Assembly (NCBI RefSeq): GCF_001428825.1
Contig: NZ_LMIT01000010.1
Coordinates: 39,581 to 91,316, forward strand
DNA length: 51,736 nucleotides
Reading direction: 5' to 3'
Source: Nocardioides sp. Root240
GTDB taxonomy: Bacteria > Actinomycetota > Actinomycetes > Propionibacteriales > Nocardioidaceae
Shown: piece by piece, positions 25,930 to 35,918 of the stretch
Position numbering within the stretch: the stretch's first letter is position 1
Layout of the letters: every line of letters begins with the position of its first letter
Notes under the pieces: generated by a model
The model's input: only the letters and a program-made list of their open reading frames with translations
Databases searched by the model: none
Told to the model about the DNA's origin: nothing
Position numbers and translations under genes: made by a program

Positions 25930-26499
25930 TCAGTTCTCCTTGAACGGGAAGCCGAGCTGCTTCAGCAGCGCGCGCCCCTGCTCGTCGTTGGTCGCAGTGG
26001 TCACGATGGTGATGTCCATGCCCCGCTGACGGTCGACCTTGTCCTGGTCGATCTCGTGGAACATGACCTGCTCGGTCAGACCGAAGGTGTAGTTGCCGCG
26101 GCCGTCGAACTGCTTCGGCGACAGGCCACGGAAGTCGCGGATGCGCGGCAGCGCGAGCGACAGCAGGCGGTCCAGGAACTCCCACATCCGGTCGCCGCGC
26201 AGCGTGACGTGCGTGCCGATCGGCATGCCCTCGCGCAGCTTGAACTGAGCGATGGACTTGCGAGCCTTGGTGACGGCCGGCTTCTGGCCGGTGATCGCGG
26301 TGAGGTCGCGGATCGCGCCCTCGATCAGCTTCGAGTCACGCGCGGCCTCGCCGACACCCATGTTCACGACGACCTTGACGACGCCGGGAACCTGCATGAC
26401 GTTGGCGATCTCGAACTCGGTCCGCAGCGCCGGGAGGATCTCCTCGCGGTACTTCGTCTTGAGCCGGGGCGTGACCTTCTCGATGGTGCTCTCGGTCAT
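25930..26499 (-). CDS. rplE: 50S ribosomal protein L5
   Basis: L5 (189 residues) carries 5S rRNA into the 50S subunit and contacts P-site tRNA. Conserved segments are [29 protein letters not shown] and [16 protein letters not shown] at 26499 overlaps the rplX stop as TGATG. Confidence 0.97.
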
Positions 26500-26894
26500 C
26501 AGATTTCCTTCCCGGTCTTGCGGGAGATACGGACGCTGCGCGTCGAGGTGTACTCCGAGCCGTCGGGGCGACGCTTGGTGACCTCGACCCGCTTGTTGCC
26601 GGTGCGGGTGACGCCGTCACCCTCGACCAGCATCACGTTGGACACGTGGATCGGCGCCTCGGTGGTGATGATGCCGCCGGTGGTGCCGGCGCGACCGCCC
26701 TGGTCGACGACCTTGGTGTGCTTCTTGATCCGGTTGACGCCCTCGACGATCACCCGCTGCTCCTCGCGGAGCACCTTGATGATCTTGCCCTCGGCACCCT
26801 TGTCCTTGCCGGCGATGACCTTGACGGTGTCGCCCTTCTTGACGTGGAGGTGCGGACGCTTGCGGTCCTGCTCCGACTTCTTGCGGACAGCCAT
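26499..26894 (-). CDS. rplX: 50S ribosomal protein L24
   Basis: L24 (131 residues) initiates 50S assembly. The KOW motif [20 protein letters not shown] is visible near residue 20. ATG 26894 is chosen: GGAGG lies 7 bases upstream and the codon overlaps the rplN stop as TGATG; a GTG one codon earlier is possible. The C-terminus is about 25 residues longer than in E. coli. Confidence 0.96.
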   Translation of the reverse strand: MAVRKKSEQDRKRPHLHVKKGDTVKVIAGKDKGAEGKIIKVLREEQRVIVEGVNRIKKHTKVVDQGGRAGTTGGIITTEAPIHVSNVMLVEGDGVTRTGNKRVEVTKRRPDGSEYTSTRSVRISRKTGKEI

Positions 26895-27262
26895 CACAGC
26901 ACCTCCGGTGCGAGCGAGATGATCTTCATGAACTTCTTCTCGCGCAGCTCGCGGCCCACCGGGCCGAAGATGCGCGTGCCACGCGGCTCGCCGTCGTTCT
27001 TGAGGATCACGGCGGCGTTCTCGTCGAAGCGGATGTACGAACCGTCGGGACGACGGCGCTCCTTCACGGTGCGCACGACGACCGCCTTGACGACGTCACC
27101 CTTCTTCACGTTGCCACCGGGGATGGCGTCCTTCACGGTGGCGACGATGACGTCGCCGATCCCGGCGTAGCGACGACCGGAGCCGCCGAGCACGCGGATG
27201 CAAAGGATCTCCTTGGCACCGGTGTTGTCGGCGACCTTGAGTCGCGACTCCTGCTGAATCAT
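26894..27262 (-). CDS. rplN: 50S ribosomal protein L14
   Basis: L14 (122 residues) sits at the subunit interface. [19 protein letters not shown] and [19 protein letters not shown] are highly conserved. Start preceded by AACCAGGAGATATCG. The 80-base gap upstream (27263-27342) holds two small hairpins and an AT-rich CTTTTATT patch; it is the traditional boundary between the S10 and spc groups. Confidence 0.98.
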   Translation of the reverse strand: MIQQESRLKVADNTGAKEILCIRVLGGSGRRYAGIGDVIVATVKDAIPGGNVKKGDVVKAVVVRTVKERRRPDGSYIRFDENAAVILKNDGEPRGTRIFGPVGRELREKKFMKIISLAPEVL

Positions 27263-27342
27263 CGATATCTCCTGGTTGTCGTGCCGGTTCTCAGGCCCTC
27301 ACGGGGCCGGAGCCTGGCCGAACTGCCAATAAAAGGGCAGAG

Positions 27343-27618
27343 TTACTTGGCGCGCTCGAGGATCTCCACCACGCGCCAGCGCTTGGTGGCCGAGAGCGGG
27401 CGGGTCTCCATGATGAGGACACGGTCGCCGACGCCGCAGTCGTTCTGCTCGTCGTGGGCCTTGAGCCGCGTGTTGCGGCGCATGACCTTGCCGTAGAGCG
27501 CGTGCTTGACGCGGTCCTCGACGGACACGACCACGGTCTTGTCCATCTTGTCGCTGACGACCAGACCCTCGCGGGTCTTGCGGGCGTTGCGCGCGGTCTC
27601 GTTGACGGACTCGCTCAT
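27343..27618 (-). CDS. rpsQ: 30S ribosomal protein S17
   Basis: S17 (91 residues) is a primary 16S-binding OB-fold protein. [20 protein letters not shown] and [17 protein letters not shown] are diagnostic. The start overlaps the rpmC stop as TGATG. It is the last gene of the S10 group. Confidence 0.97.
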   Translation of the reverse strand: MSESVNETARNARKTREGLVVSDKMDKTVVVSVEDRVKHALYGKVMRRNTRLKAHDEQNDCGVGDRVLIMETRPLSATKRWRVVEILERAK

Positions 27619-27854
27619 CAGTTCTCCTCTTCCGATCCCGGCGCCGTGCGAATGCCGAGCTCACGCTCGCGCACCACGGTGTAGATCCGGGCAATGTCCT
27701 TCTTGACCGTGCGGAGCCGACCGTGGCTCTCCAGCTGGCCGGTGGCCGCCTGGAAGCGCAGGTTGAACAGCTCCTCCTTGGCCTCGCGCAGCTTGGACTC
27801 GAGGTCGACGGCGTTGAGCTCGTCCAGCTCGTGGGCGCGGATGACGTTCGCCAT
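27618..27854 (-). CDS. rpmC: 50S ribosomal protein L29
   Basis: L29 (78 residues) lies next to the exit tunnel near the trigger-factor dock. Core [20 protein letters not shown] and [17 protein letters not shown] are complete; a short acidic tail (PGSEEEN) follows. ATG overlaps the rplP stop as TGATG. Confidence 0.97.
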   Translation of the reverse strand: MANVIRAHELDELNAVDLESKLREAKEELFNLRFQAATGQLESHGRLRTVKKDIARIYTVVRERELGIRTAPGSEEEN

Positions 27855-28273
27855 CAGAACTCACCAGCCTCTCGCGTGATGAAACGGCACTTCATGGGCA
27901 GCTTGTGGATCGCACGGCGCATGGCCTCGCGGGCCACGTCCTCCGGCACACCGGACAGCTCGAACATGACGCGGCCGGGCTTGACGTTGGCGACCCACCA
28001 CTCGGGGGAACCCTTACCGGAACCCATGCGGGTCTCAGCGGGCTTCTTGGTGAGGGGGCGGTCCGGGTAGATGTTGATCCAGACCTTTCCGCCACGCTTG
28101 ATGTGGCGGGTCATCGCGATACGGGCCGACTCGATCTGGCGGTTGGTCACGTAGTGACCCTCAACAGCCTGGATACCGAAGTCACCGAACGCGAGCGACG
28201 TACCACCCTTGGCAGCACCCCGACGCTTCGGGTGGTGCTGCTTGCGGTGCTTGACGCGACGCGGCATCAACAT
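27854..28273 (-). CDS. rplP: 50S ribosomal protein L16
   Basis: L16 (139 residues) is needed for A-site tRNA accommodation. [19 protein letters not shown] is the actinobacterial N-terminus, deciding the ATG at 28273 over the ATG two codons in. [19 protein letters not shown] is the family signature. It begins 3 bases after the rpsC stop. Confidence 0.97.
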   Translation of the reverse strand: MLMPRRVKHRKQHHPKRRGAAKGGTSLAFGDFGIQAVEGHYVTNRQIESARIAMTRHIKRGGKVWINIYPDRPLTKKPAETRMGSGKGSPEWWVANVKPGRVMFELSGVPEDVAREAMRRAIHKLPMKCRFITREAGEF

Positions 28274-28276
28274 GGG

Positions 28277-29107
28277 TCAGGACTCCGTTCCGGTGCTCGG
28301 CTCCACCGCGGCGGCCTCGGGGGCAGCAGCCTCGGCCGGGGCCTCGGTGCGGTCGGAGCGGTTCGGGCGGTCACCGCGCGACCCACGGGTCGGTCGGTCG
28401 CCACCGCGGCTGGGACGGCCACTGCCACCGCGGCCGGGGACGCCGGCGCGGGCAGCAGCCTGGGCCTGGCGCTCGGCACGGGTGCCGGCGACCTCGCCCT
28501 TGTAGATCCAGACCTTCACGCCGATGCGGCCGAAGGTCGTGCGGGCCTCGTAGAAGCCGTAGTCGATGTCGGCACGCAGCGTGTGCAGCGGGACGCGGCC
28601 CTCGCGGTAGAACTCGGTGCGCGACATCTCGGCGCCGTTGAGGCGGCCCGAGCACTGGATCCGGATGCCCTTGGCACCGGAACGCATCGAGGTCTGCATG
28701 GCCTTGCGCATCGCGCGGCGGAACTGCACGCGGCCCGACAGCTGCTCGGCAACGCCCTGGGCGACCAGCTGCGCGTCGATCTCGGGGTTCTTGACCTCGA
28801 GGATGTTCAGCTGGACCTGCTTGCCGGTGAGCTTCTCGAGCTCGCCACGGATCCGGTCGGCCTCGGCGCCACGGCGACCGATGACGATGCCCGGACGCGC
28901 GGTGTGGATGTCGACGCGGACCCGGTCACGGGTGCGCTCGATCTCGACCTTGGCGATGCCGGCCCGCTCCATGCCCTTGCTGAGCAGCTTGCGGATCGCG
29001 ACGTCCTCGCCGACGTAGGACTTGTACAGCTTGTCGGCGTACCAACGCGACTTGTGGTCGGTCGAGATGCCGAGGCGGAAGCCGTTCGGGTTGATCTTCT
29101 GACCCAT
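28277..29107 (-). CDS. rpsC: 30S ribosomal protein S3
   Basis: S3 (276 residues) forms part of the mRNA entry channel and helicase. [14 protein letters not shown] and the KH domain ([14 protein letters not shown]) are intact. After about residue 212 a Gly/Arg/Ser-rich and then Ala/Glu-rich tail of about 65 residues follows, longer than in E. coli (233 residues) but common in actinobacteria. ATG overlaps the rplV stop as TAATG. Confidence 0.97.
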   Translation of the reverse strand: MGQKINPNGFRLGISTDHKSRWYADKLYKSYVGEDVAIRKLLSKGMERAGIAKVEIERTRDRVRVDIHTARPGIVIGRRGAEADRIRGELEKLTGKQVQLNILEVKNPEIDAQLVAQGVAEQLSGRVQFRRAMRKAMQTSMRSGAKGIRIQCSGRLNGAEMSRTEFYREGRVPLHTLRADIDYGFYEARTTFGRIGVKVWIYKGEVAGTRAERQAQAAARAGVPGRGGSGRPSRGGDRPTRGSRGDRPNRSDRTEAPAEAAAPEAAAVEPSTGTES

Positions 29108-29526
29108 TACTTCTTGCCCTTCTTCGCGACGACGTCGGCCGGCTGGACCGCGATGGTGATGTGGCTGGTGCGCTTGTTGATCCGGGTGGCCCGGCCCTGC
29201 GCACGCGGACGCCAACGCTTCATCGTCGGGCCCTCGTCGACCCGCGCGATCGAGACGACCAGGTCACCGGTGGCGAGGCCCTCGGTGGTCCCGGCGTTCG
29301 CCACGGCGCTGGCGAGCACCTTGGCGACGGTCTCGGACGCGGACTGCGGCGCGAACTGCAGCAGCGTCAGCGCCTCGTCGGCGGGCAGGCCGCGGACCAG
29401 GTCGACGACGCGGCGCGCCTTCATCGGGGTGATCCGCACGAAGCGGGCGGTCGCGAAGGCGCCGGGCTCGTCGCCCAGGATCGACTCGCGACGCGCGCTG
29501 GTGCGGTGACGCTCAGTGGTGCTCAT
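29107..29526 (-). CDS. rplV: 50S ribosomal protein L22
   Basis: L22 (139 residues) lines the exit tunnel with its extended hairpin. The core [20 protein letters not shown] and the hairpin region [20 protein letters not shown] are present. Residues 1-24 are a variable N-terminal extension. ATG overlaps the rpsS stop as ATGA. Confidence 0.97.
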   Translation of the reverse strand: MSTTERHRTSARRESILGDEPGAFATARFVRITPMKARRVVDLVRGLPADEALTLLQFAPQSASETVAKVLASAVANAGTTEGLATGDLVVSIARVDEGPTMKRWRPRAQGRATRINKRTSHITIAVQPADVVAKKGKK

Positions 29527-29804
29527 CGACGGCGTCCCTTCCGGTCTTCCTTGACGTGGCCGCGGTAGGTGCGCGTCGGAGCGAACTCACCGAGCTTGTG
29601 GCCGACCATCGAGTCGGAGATGAAGACCGGGACGTGCTTGCGACCGTCGTGGACGGCAATCGTGTGGCCGATCATCGAGGGGATGATCATGGACCGACGC
29701 GACCAGGTCTTGATGACGTTGTGGGTGCCCTTGTCGTTCTCGGCGTCCACCTTCTTGAGAAGGTGGCCGTCGATGAAGGGGCCCTTCTTCAGGCTGCGAG
29801 GCAT
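29523..29804 (-). CDS. rpsS: 30S ribosomal protein S19
   Basis: S19 (93 residues) is in the 30S head near the A site. [19 protein letters not shown] is the universal N-terminus and fixes the ATG at 29804. The tail [20 protein letters not shown] is complete. It follows rplB by 13 bases. Confidence 0.98.
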   Translation of the reverse strand: MPRSLKKGPFIDGHLLKKVDAENDKGTHNVIKTWSRRSMIIPSMIGHTIAVHDGRKHVPVFISDSMVGHKLGEFAPTRTYRGHVKEDRKGRRR

Positions 29805-29817
29805 CTCTGACGTTCCT

Positions 29818-30654
29818 TCAGCGCTTGTTCTTGCCGGACTTGCGGCGTCGGATGATCTGGGAGTCGCTGGCCTTGCGCTTGCGCGTACGGCCCTCGGGCT
29901 TGCCCCACGGCGAGACGGGGTGGCGACCACCGGACGTCTTGCCCTCACCACCACCGTGCGGGTGGTCGACCGGGTTCATGACGACACCACGGACGGTCGG
30001 GCGCTTGCCCTTCCAGCGCATGCGGCCGGCCTTGCCCCAGTTGATGTTCGACTGCTCGGCGTTGCCCACCTCGCCGACGGTGGCGCGGCAGCGCACGTCG
30101 ACGTAGCGCATCTCGCCGGACGGCAGGCGCAGCGTGGCGCGGCTGCCCTCACGGGCGACCAGCTGCGCGCTGTTGCCGGCCGAGCGGGCCATCTTGGCGC
30201 CGCCACCGGGACGGAGCTCCACGCAGTGGATCGTCGTACCGACGGGGATGTTGCGCAGCGGCAGGTTGTTGCCCGGCTTGATGTCGGCACCGACGCCCGA
30301 CTCGACCCGCATGCCCTGCGTCAGGTCCTTCGGCGCCACGATGTAGCGCTTCTCGCCGTCGGCGTAGTGCAGCAGCGCGATGCGCGCGGTGCGGTTCGGG
30401 TCGTACTCGATGTGCGCGACCTTGGCCGGCACGCCGTCCTTGTCGTAGCGACGGAAGTCGATGATCCGGTAGGCACGCTTGTGACCGCCACCGTGGTGCC
30501 GGGTGGTGATCCGGCCCTGGTTGTTGCGACCGCCCTTCTTGGGCAGCGGGCGCGTCAGCGACTTCTCCGGCGTGGTCCGGGTGATCTCGGCGAAGTCGGC
30601 CACCGACGAGCCACGACGGCCCGGGGTGGTCGGCTTGTACTTGCGGATAGCCAT
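29818..30654 (-). CDS. rplB: 50S ribosomal protein L2
   Basis: L2 (278 residues) is essential for peptidyl transferase function and subunit joining. [20 protein letters not shown] is the standard N-terminus; the conserved His-containing loop [17 protein letters not shown] is intact. ATG overlaps the rplW stop as TGATG. Confidence 0.98.
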   Translation of the reverse strand: MAIRKYKPTTPGRRGSSVADFAEITRTTPEKSLTRPLPKKGGRNNQGRITTRHHGGGHKRAYRIIDFRRYDKDGVPAKVAHIEYDPNRTARIALLHYADGEKRYIVAPKDLTQGMRVESGVGADIKPGNNLPLRNIPVGTTIHCVELRPGGGAKMARSAGNSAQLVAREGSRATLRLPSGEMRYVDVRCRATVGEVGNAEQSNINWGKAGRMRWKGKRPTVRGVVMNPVDHPHGGGEGKTSGGRHPVSPWGKPEGRTRKRKASDSQIIRRRKSGKNKR

Positions 30655-30956
30655 CAGGCCTGACCTCCGAAGATGTCGATGCGGTGACCCTCGGCCAGGC
30701 TGACGATCGCGCGCTTGGTGTCCTTGCGCTTGCCGAGACCGTTCTTGGTCCGGCGGACCTTGCCCGTGCGGTTGAGGGTGTTCACCGAGGTGACCTTCAC
30801 GCCGAAGACCTTCTCGACCGCGATCTTGATCTCGGTCTTGTTGGCGTCCGGGCGCACCAGGAACGTGTACTTGTTGTTGTCGAGAAGGCTGTAGCTCTTC
30901 TCCGACACGACCGGCGCGAGCAGGATGTCGCGCGGGTCCTTGTGCAGGGTGCTCAT
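30654..30956 (-). CDS. rplW: 50S ribosomal protein L23
   Basis: L23 (100 residues) is the exit-site docking point for trigger factor and [23 protein letters not shown] and [18 protein letters not shown] are typical. ATG overlaps the rplD stop as TGATG. Confidence 0.97.
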   Translation of the reverse strand: MSTLHKDPRDILLAPVVSEKSYSLLDNNKYTFLVRPDANKTEIKIAVEKVFGVKVTSVNTLNRTGKVRRTKNGLGKRKDTKRAIVSLAEGHRIDIFGGQA

Positions 30957-31576
30957 CAGTTGCTCTCCTCCTGGGCGCCGGTGTTGCCACCAGCGACGAA
31001 CAGGTCGAACGCGGCCTTGCTGAACACCACGTCGTCGCTCGCGAGCACGTCGTAGGTGTTGAGCTGGTCGACGGCCACGATGTGCACCTCGGGCGCGTTG
31101 CGCAGCGAGAGCCAGGTGACGCTGTCGGTGCGCTCGAGCACGACGAGGAACTTGCGGCGGGTGGTCAGCTCGAACAGGGACGCGAGCGCGGCCTTGGTCG
31201 ACGGCTTGTCGCCGGCGACGAGGCCCTCGATCACGTGGATCCGCTCGCTGCGGGCCCGGTCGGTGAGGGCACCGCGGAGGGCGGCGGCCTTCATCTTCTT
31301 GGGGGTGCGCTGCGAGTAGTCACGCGGCTGCGGGCCGTGGACGACGCCACCGCCGGCGAACTGCGGCGCGCGGGTCGAGCCCTGGCGGGCGCGGCCGGTG
31401 CCCTTCTGCTTGTAGGGCTTCTTGCCGCCACCACGGACCTCGCCGCGACGCTTGGTCGCGTGGGTGCCCTGGCGAGCAGCGGCCTGCTGGGCGACGACGA
31501 CCTGGTGGATCAGCGGGACGCTGACCTCCACGTCGAAGATCGCGGCAGGGAAGTCGACGGAAACAGTCTTGGCCAT
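30956..31576 (-). CDS. rplD: 50S ribosomal protein L4
   Basis: L4 (206 residues) reaches into the exit tunnel and in enterobacteria represses the S10 operon. The tunnel loop [20 protein letters not shown] is conserved; the [20 protein letters not shown] segment follows. Starts 5 bases after the rplC stop. Whether L4 autoregulates here cannot be judged by eye. Confidence 0.97.
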   Translation of the reverse strand: MAKTVSVDFPAAIFDVEVSVPLIHQVVVAQQAAARQGTHATKRRGEVRGGGKKPYKQKGTGRARQGSTRAPQFAGGGVVHGPQPRDYSQRTPKKMKAAALRGALTDRARSERIHVIEGLVAGDKPSTKAALASLFELTTRRKFLVVLERTDSVTWLSLRNAPEVHIVAVDQLNTYDVLASDDVVFSKAAFDLFVAGGNTGAQEESN

Positions 31577-31581
31577 CTCGA

Positions 31582-32232
31582 TCAGCCCTTCTTCGCAGCC
31601 GTGCGCAGGACGACGAGGCCGCCCTTGGGGCCGGGAACGGCGCCCTTGATCAGGACCAGGCCCTTCTCGACGTCGACGGCGTGGACGGTGACGTTCTGGG
31701 TCGTCACGGTGTCGGAACCCATGCGGCCCGCCATGCGCAGACCCTTGAAGACGCGACCCGGGGTGGCGCAGGCGCCGATCGAGCCGGGCTTGCGGTGGTT
31801 GCGGTGGGCACCGTGCGAGGCGCTCACACCGGCGAAGCCGTGACGCTTCATGACACCGGCGAAACCCTTGCCCTTGCTGGTGCCGGTCACGTCGATGGCC
31901 TGGCCGGCCTCGAACGTGTCGACGGCCAGCTCCTGGCCAACGGTGTACTCGGAGGCGTCAGCGGTGCGGATCTCGACCACGTGGCGGCGGGGCGTGGTGC
32001 CCGCCTTGGCGAAGTGGCCCGCCTGCGGCTTGGTGACCTTGCGGCCCTCGATCTCGCCGTAGCCGATCTGGATGGCGTTGTAGCCGTCCGGCTCGGGCTG
32101 GCGGACCTGGGTGACGACGTTGGTGCTCGCGGCGACCACGGTCACGGGGACGATGCGGTTGTTCTCGTCCCACAGCTGGGTCATGCCGAGCTTGGTGCCG
32201 AGCAGGCCCTTGACGTTGCGTTCGATAGTCAT
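31582..32232 (-). CDS. rplC: 50S ribosomal protein L3
   Basis: L3 (216 residues) initiates 50S assembly. Start [20 protein letters not shown] fixes the ATG at 32232; longer upstream frames run into rpsJ. The conserved [20 protein letters not shown] and [15 protein letters not shown] segments are present. Confidence 0.97.
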   Translation of the reverse strand: MTIERNVKGLLGTKLGMTQLWDENNRIVPVTVVAASTNVVTQVRQPEPDGYNAIQIGYGEIEGRKVTKPQAGHFAKAGTTPRRHVVEIRTADASEYTVGQELAVDTFEAGQAIDVTGTSKGKGFAGVMKRHGFAGVSASHGAHRNHRKPGSIGACATPGRVFKGLRMAGRMGSDTVTTQNVTVHAVDVEKGLVLIKGAVPGPKGGLVVLRTAAKKG

Positions 32233-32251
32233 GTCAGCAGCTCCCTTGCAC

Positions 32252-32560
32252 TCAGAGCTTGATCTCGATGTCGACACCGGCCGGCAGGTCGAGGCGCATG
32301 AGGCTGTCGACGGTCTTCGGCGTGGGGTCGATGATGTCGATGAGGCGCTTGTGCGTACGCATCTCGAAGTGCTCGCGCGAGTCCTTGTACTTGTGGGGCG
32401 AGCGGATGACGCAGAAGACGTTCTTCTCCGTCGGCAGCGGCACCGGGCCAGCGACCTTCGCACCCGTCCGGGTGACCGTGTCAACGATCTTGCGCGCCGA
32501 GGTGTCGATCACCTCGTGGTCATAGGCCTTGAGCCTGATGCGGATCTTCTGTCCCGCCAT
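32252..32560 (-). CDS. rpsJ: 30S ribosomal protein S10
   Basis: S10 (102 residues) is in the 30S head and doubles as NusE in antitermination. [20 protein letters not shown] and [20 protein letters not shown] are universal. It is the first gene of the whole leftward ribosomal supercluster. AGGACGAGAGAGACC precedes the ATG. Confidence 0.98.
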   Translation of the reverse strand: MAGQKIRIRLKAYDHEVIDTSARKIVDTVTRTGAKVAGPVPLPTEKNVFCVIRSPHKYKDSREHFEMRTHKRLIDIIDPTPKTVDSLMRLDLPAGVDIEIKL

Positions 32561-32992
32561 AGGTCTCTCTCGTCCTTACTCGTCGTACGACCGTGCCGTG
32601 TCGGCTCGTTCCTGTGGGCCAGCTCCGACCCCCGAGGTCGGGCGTGTCGCGCCATGTTGCGGGCACACACGTCTCCCCTGGGGGAAGTGGAGCTGTTGTT
32701 CTCGGCTGCTTCGTGTCTTGGCGCGGTGCGACCAACGTCGACCACCGGGCACGCTCGCCGCGGTGCCGGTCGGCTCCGGAGGTCCGGATCCGCCTGCTCC
32801 GCGTGGGAGACACGATTCAGTAGTCAAGGTGTGGTGCACCCCGACGCATCACGTCGGAGCAACCGGAACATCTTGGCAGAGTTCCCCGGGCGCAACAAAT
32901 TCACGAGGCCTCCCCCGGAGACCGCCCGTTCCCCCGGTTGGCCGCGGACCCGGATGCAAGGATGGGCGCACCCCCGATCCACGAGGAGAACC
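32561..32992 (-). promoter_or_regulatory. S10 operon upstream/leader region
   Basis: This 432-base stretch between rpsJ and the divergent + strand gene has no coding frame with convincing codon use. On the minus strand TTGACT (32827-32822) is a possible -35 box but no good -10 follows at 16-18 bases. A hairpin CCGACG-CATCA-CGTCGG lies at 32841-32857. The last bases before 32993 contain GAGGAGAA, the ribosome site of the + strand gene. A long S10 leader is plausible, but nothing defines it. Confidence 0.4.
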
Positions 32993-34141
32993 ATGAGCGA
33001 CGGCTCGCAGATGTACCCGCCGCCCGGTGCGCCACCGCCCGACCAGGGCACCTCGTGGACCCCCTCCCCGCACGTCCCTCCCGGCTCCCCTGTCCCGCAC
33101 GCCCCGCCGGGCCCGCCCGTGCCGCAGCCGACGAGCTGGGCGCCGTACCCGACGTCGGGGCCGGGTCCACGCCGCGGCCTGGCGCTCGGCGCGGCCCACC
33201 GGCCCGGCGCCTTCCCGCTGCGGCCACTGCGCCTCGGCGACATGTACGACGGCGCGTTCCGCATCATCCGGTTCAACCCGAAGGCCACGGTCGGCGCCGC
33301 GGTTCTCGTCACCGCGGTCGCGATGCTGGTCCCGATCGTCATCACCGCGGTGCTGACGGGCACGGTCGGGCTCGCACTCGACGAGAACGGCGAGGTTTCC
33401 TCCGACGCAGGGGTGGGCGAGGCGCTGGCGTTCCTGGCCTCGGGGGGCTCGCTGCTGCTGGCCTACGTGCTGTCCTTCATCGGCCTCACCCTGGTGACCG
33501 GCATGGTCGTGCACGTCGCGCGGGCGGCCGCGGTCGGCCACCGGCTCGACCTCGGCCAGGCGTGGGCGGCCACCCTCGGCAAGCGCTGGCGGTTGATCGG
33601 GCTGGGCCTGCTGACGACCGTCACCTACGTCGGCGTGATGACCGTCTACGTCCTGCTGTGGATCGTGCTGGTCGCTGCGGACGCCCCCACCCTGGCCGTG
33701 GTGCTGTGGGGGCTGGTCACGGTGCCGGCGTTCATTGCCCTGTGCGTGTGGACCTGGATCAAGGTCTTCTACCTCGCCGTCCCGACCCTGATGCTGGAGC
33801 CGGTCGGGGTGTTCGGCGCGATCGGGCGCGGCTGGCGGCTGACCCGGGGCCAGTTCTGGCGCACCTTCGGCATCGCCTTGCTGACCGTGATCATCGCCTC
33901 CATCGGCGGCAGCATCCTCTCGACGCCGATCTCGTTCGTGGGCCAGATCGCGATGTTCCTGTCCAGCGACTACGGCTTCCTCATCCTGGTGGTGACCCAG
34001 GCGGTCGCGCTGGTGGTGCAGAACGCCTTCACCGCGCCCTTCCAGGCCGGCGTGACCTCGCTGCAGTACCTCGACCAGCGCATCCGCAAGGAGGCGCTCG
34101 ACGTCGAGCTGCTGCGGGAGGCGGGGATCGTCGGCGCATGA
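32993..34141 (+). CDS. Multi-pass membrane protein (glycerophosphoryl diester phosphodiesterase membrane-domain-like)
   Basis: A 382-residue protein with a Pro/Gly-rich cytoplasmic N-terminus (about residues 1-75) and six or more hydrophobic segments from about residue 95. The RPLRLGDMYDGAFRIIRFNP stretch before the first helix is typical of actinobacterial proteins annotated as the GDPD membrane-domain family (DUF7847-like); no catalytic phosphodiesterase domain is present. ATG 32993 follows GAGGAGAA. It heads a tightly overlapping operon with DUF4129, DUF4350, MoxR and DUF58 genes. Confidence 0.85.
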   Translation: MSDGSQMYPPPGAPPPDQGTSWTPSPHVPPGSPVPHAPPGPPVPQPTSWAPYPTSGPGPRRGLALGAAHRPGAFPLRPLRLGDMYDGAFRIIRFNPKATVGAAVLVTAVAMLVPIVITAVLTGTVGLALDENGEVSSDAGVGEALAFLASGGSLLLAYVLSFIGLTLVTGMVVHVARAAAVGHRLDLGQAWAATLGKRWRLIGLGLLTTVTYVGVMTVYVLLWIVLVAADAPTLAVVLWGLVTVPAFIALCVWTWIKVFYLAVPTLMLEPVGVFGAIGRGWRLTRGQFWRTFGIALLTVIIASIGGSILSTPISFVGQIAMFLSSDYGFLILVVTQAVALVVQNAFTAPFQAGVTSLQYLDQRIRKEALDVELLREAGIVGA

Positions 34142-34779
34142 GCCCGCTCCCCGCTGCCCTGCTCGCCGGGAGCCTCGACCCGCCGCTGGACCCCAGCGGC
34201 GACGAGGCCCGGCGCCTGCTGCGCCGTGAGCTCGCGGACCCCAAGTACTACGACGCCAACATCCTCGAACGGCTGCAGGACTGGCTCGAGCGGCTGATCG
34301 ACGACACCGTCGACGGCGCGTCCGCCTCGGGGCCGTTGTCCACCGCGATCGCGATCGTCGTGGTCCTCGCGCTGGTGGCGGCGATCGCGCTGCTCGTCTC
34401 CCGCGCCCGTCGTACGGCGACCGCGCAGCGCCCCGGCACCGCCGCCCTCACCGACGAGGTCATCACCGCCGGCGAGCTGCGGGCCCGGGCCGAGGCCGCG
34501 CTGGCCTCCGGCGACGCGTCGACCGCCCTGGTCGACGCGTTCCGCGCCGTGGCCGTGCGCCAGGTCGAACGGGACCGGATCGAGGACGTCCCGCAGGCCA
34601 CCGCGCACGAGCTGGCCCGGGCCCTGGCCGCTGAGTTCCTGGCGCACGCGGTCGCCATCCACCACGGCGCCGACCTCTTCGACCAGACCCTGTACGGCGA
34701 GCGCGTGGCCACCCGCGAGCAGGCCCTCGAGCTGCTCGCCCTCGACGACGCCCTCGCGGGCCGGGCGGTGCGCCGATGA
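34138..34779 (+). CDS. DUF4129 domain-containing membrane protein
   Basis: A 213-residue protein: an N-terminal segment with a LDPSGDEARRLLRRELADPKY motif, one transmembrane helix (about 67-87), and a cytoplasmic C-terminal DUF4129-type domain (about 110-205, ALVDAFRAVAVRQVERDRI). Function unknown; the family is found with MoxR-DUF58 operons and, in other proteins, fused to transglutaminase domains. Overlaps both neighbours as ATGA, implying stoichiometric expression. Confidence 0.88.
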   Translation: MSPLPAALLAGSLDPPLDPSGDEARRLLRRELADPKYYDANILERLQDWLERLIDDTVDGASASGPLSTAIAIVVVLALVAAIALLVSRARRTATAQRPGTAALTDEVITAGELRARAEAALASGDASTALVDAFRAVAVRQVERDRIEDVPQATAHELARALAAEFLAHAVAIHHGADLFDQTLYGERVATREQALELLALDDALAGRAVRR

Positions 34780-35918
34780 GCCGGACCCCGTCGCGGACCG
34801 GCTGGCTGCTCGTCCTCGGTGTCGTCGCCGCGCTCGTCGTGGCCGTGTGGACGACCGCGGGCAGCGAGGAGTACCCGACGACGCTGGACCCCCGCAATCC
34901 CGGCCCGGAGGGCGCGCAGGCGCTGGCCGAGGTGCTCGACGGCCAGGGCGTCGACGTCACGATCGTCCGCTCGGCCGACGACCTCGAGGAGGCGGAGGTC
35001 GACGGGGGCACCACGGTGCTGGTGACCTCGACCGACGACCTCTCCCCCGGCACGCTCGACCGGCTGCGCCGGCATGCGCGGCCGGGACGGCTGGTGCTGG
35101 TCGAGCCGTCGTACCGGGTGGTGCAGGAGGTCGACAGCGACCTCGGCGCGCTCACCGTCTACCCCGACGAGCTCGACGCGCGCTGCGAGGGGGGCGAGGG
35201 GCCGGCCGGGATCGACGTCGACGGACTGCGGGTCGCCGCCGACCGGATGACCGTCTACCGCGCCGACGACCGCACCCTCGACGGTGCCCGCTGCTTCGGG
35301 CGGGACGACGGCGCCGTGCTGGTCGAGTCGCGGACCGCCGACATCGTACTCTTCGGAGCCGGTGAGGCACTGAGCAACGACCAGGTGCTGCGTGGCGACA
35401 ACGCCGCCGTGGGGCTGCGGCTGGCGGGCGCCGGCAGGCGACTGGTCTGGTACGTCCCCGACCCCGCCGACGCGACCTCCGACGAGGCAGTCGCGCTGTC
35501 CTCGCTGATCCCGCGGTGGATCGAGCCGGGCCTGTGGCTGGCGCTGCTCGCGGGCCTCGGCCTGCTGCTGTGGCGGGTCCGACGGCTGGGGCCGCTGTCG
35601 ACCGAGCCGCTGCCGGTCGTCGTCCGTGCCGTCGAGACCGCCCGCAGCCGCGGCCGGATGTACCGCCGCAGCGGCGACCACGGCCACGCCGCCACCGCCC
35701 TGCGCCGCGCGGCCCGCACCGATCTCGCCGCCCGGCTCGGGCTGGACCGCCGTGCCGAGGTCGCCGAGGTGGTCGAGGTGGTCGCCGCGCACACCGACCG
35801 ACCCGTCGAGCGTGTCGCCGCGCTGCTCGACGACACGATCCCGCCCACGAGCGACCAGGACCTGGTCCGGCTCGCCCAGGAGCTCGCCCGTCTCAGGAGA
35901 GAGGTACGACGAGGATGA
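34776..35918 (+). CDS. DUF4350 domain-containing membrane protein
   Basis: A 380-residue protein with an N-terminal helix (about 9-28), an extracytoplasmic DUF4350 domain (about 35-235, NPGPEGAQALAEVLDGQGVD at its start), a second helix (about 250-268) and a cytoplasmic tail rich in Arg. DUF4350 resembles a glutamine-amidotransferase-like or ThuA-like fold in relatives and has no known activity. ATG 34776 overlaps DUF4129, and its stop overlaps the MoxR start. Confidence 0.88.
   Translation: MSRTPSRTGWLLVLGVVAALVVAVWTTAGSEEYPTTLDPRNPGPEGAQALAEVLDGQGVDVTIVRSADDLEEAEVDGGTTVLVTSTDDLSPGTLDRLRRHARPGRLVLVEPSYRVVQEVDSDLGALTVYPDELDARCEGGEGPAGIDVDGLRVAADRMTVYRADDRTLDGARCFGRDDGAVLVESRTADIVLFGAGEALSNDQVLRGDNAAVGLRLAGAGRRLVWYVPDPADATSDEAVALSSLIPRWIEPGLWLALLAGLGLLLWRVRRLGPLSTEPLPVVVRAVETARSRGRMYRRSGDHGHAATALRRAARTDLAARLGLDRRAEVAEVVEVVAAHTDRPVERVAALLDDTIPPTSDQDLVRLAQELARLRREVRRG

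Noticed and set aside
28277..28500. Repetitive Arg/Gly-rich tail of S3 as a possible frameshift or insertion
   Set aside because: It stays in frame to a normal stop 3 bases before rplP, and long charged S3 tails are common in actinobacteria.
32520..32813. Small minus-strand frames in the S10 upstream region
   Set aside because: No ribosome site and no third-position GC bias; the translated sequences look random, so the region is treated as non-coding.
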